A stretch of 5,772 nucleotides of DNA, taken from contig CABUZD010000114.1 in NCBI GenBank assembly GCA_902495945.1, positions 1 to 5,772 of the forward strand, written 5' to 3'. Numbering within the stretch: the first letter of the stretch is position 1; every line of letters starts with the position of its first letter. The DNA is from an uncultured Collinsella sp. (GTDB lineage Bacteria; Actinomycetota; Coriobacteriia; Coriobacteriales; Coriobacteriaceae). The position numbers and the translations under genes are program-made. The notes under the pieces were generated by a model that did not search any database, had not been told where the DNA came from, and was given only the letters and a program-made list of their open reading frames with translations. Shown piece after piece: positions 5,662-5,772 of this stretch.

Positions 5662-5772
5662 TTAACGATGTGGCGGGGCGTTCTTACCTTTGCTCGCTGC
5701 AAGTTCCGCACGAGCCGAAGAGCACTTAATGTGCTCTTCGTGCGAGCAGGACTGTCCGCAGCAGCGGGTAAA
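5662..5772 (-). CDS. Possible C-terminal end of a leftward Cys-rich protein (partial)
   Basis: Read leftward from the window edge, a frame of 36 codons runs to TAA at 5662-5664. It begins FTRCCGQSCSHEEHIKC and ends in a basic tail, KGKNAPPHR. Cys and His residues (CC, C, H, H, C) within 15 positions could suggest metal binding, but I do not recognise the family. Its support is modest: third codon positions are about 58% G/C, and the stop is followed 26 bp later by a hairpin that could be its terminator. Against it is the perfect 10-bp inverted repeat inside the frame and the lack of any visible start. The stretch could equally be non-coding. Confidence 0.35.
   Translation of the reverse strand, partial: FTRCCGQSCSHEEHIKCSSARAELAASKGKNAPPHR
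5716..5740. repeat. Perfect 10-bp inverted repeat near the window end
   Basis: CGAAGAGCAC (5716-5725), loop TTAAT, GTGCTCTTCG (5731-5740). Neighbouring segments can add alternative pairings: CGCACGA 5707-5713 with TCGTGCG 5738-5744, and TGCTCGC 5691-5697 with GCGAGCA 5742-5748. No T-tract follows on either strand. It may be part of a structured RNA or a protein-binding dyad. Confidence 0.5.

Noticed and set aside
5655..5729. 24-codon plus-strand frame (MRVNDVAGRSY...) whose stop falls in the loop of the 5716-5740 hairpin
   Set aside because: It looks like a leader-peptide layout, but no Shine-Dalgarno precedes the ATG and there is no run of regulatory codons.
5662..5772. Known structured RNA (SRP RNA, tmRNA, RNase P RNA) at the right end
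   Set aside because: The conserved cores I know (for example GGAAGCAGCC of SRP RNA, GAGGAAAGTCC of RNase P RNA, and the tmRNA tRNA-like end) are absent from the visible bases.

Overview
The window looks like a chromosomal segment of a high-GC gut actinobacterium of the class Coriobacteriia, most likely Collinsella or a close relative. This is an inference from the mixed C/G-ending codon use, the recurring TATACT-like -10 sequences, a sucrose PTS gene next to scrB, and the particular type of IMP dehydrogenase. No rRNA or other phylogenetic marker is present to prove it.

Positions 1-2302 are a sucrose-use block. They hold the C-terminal part of a sucrose-family PTS permease (EIIBC, cut by the window's left edge) followed by a complete GH32 sucrose-6-phosphate hydrolase (scrB). 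The permease imports and phosphorylates sucrose, and ScrB cleaves sucrose-6-phosphate to glucose-6-phosphate and fructose. A very strong terminator at 2341-2377 closes the block.

Positions 2399-3403 encode a shortened, divergent member of the Cys/Met-metabolism PLP-enzyme fold. Several hallmark active-site motifs are altered, including the place where the PLP lysine normally sits. It converges on, and overlaps by 11 bp, a leftward gene (3393-3737) for a small single-domain ModE/LysR-like winged-helix regulator.

The regulator diverges from guaB (3931-5442), a full IMP dehydrogenase whose catalytic residues fall at the same numbers as those of the Tritrichomonas foetus enzyme (D261, C319, D358, R418, Y419). 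The 193-bp gap between them carries overlapping divergent promoter candidates and several short palindromes.

Downstream of guaB is 219 bp without a confident complete gene. It contains a striking 102-nt imperfect palindrome that stays in register throughout, a second small hairpin, and an 11-bp hairpin that could terminate transcription both ways. At the right edge there may be the C-terminal end of a leftward Cys-rich protein. I see no CRISPR array, tRNA, rRNA, insertion sequence or recognised riboswitch. The strongest candidates for something new are the degenerate PLP protein and the palindrome after guaB.
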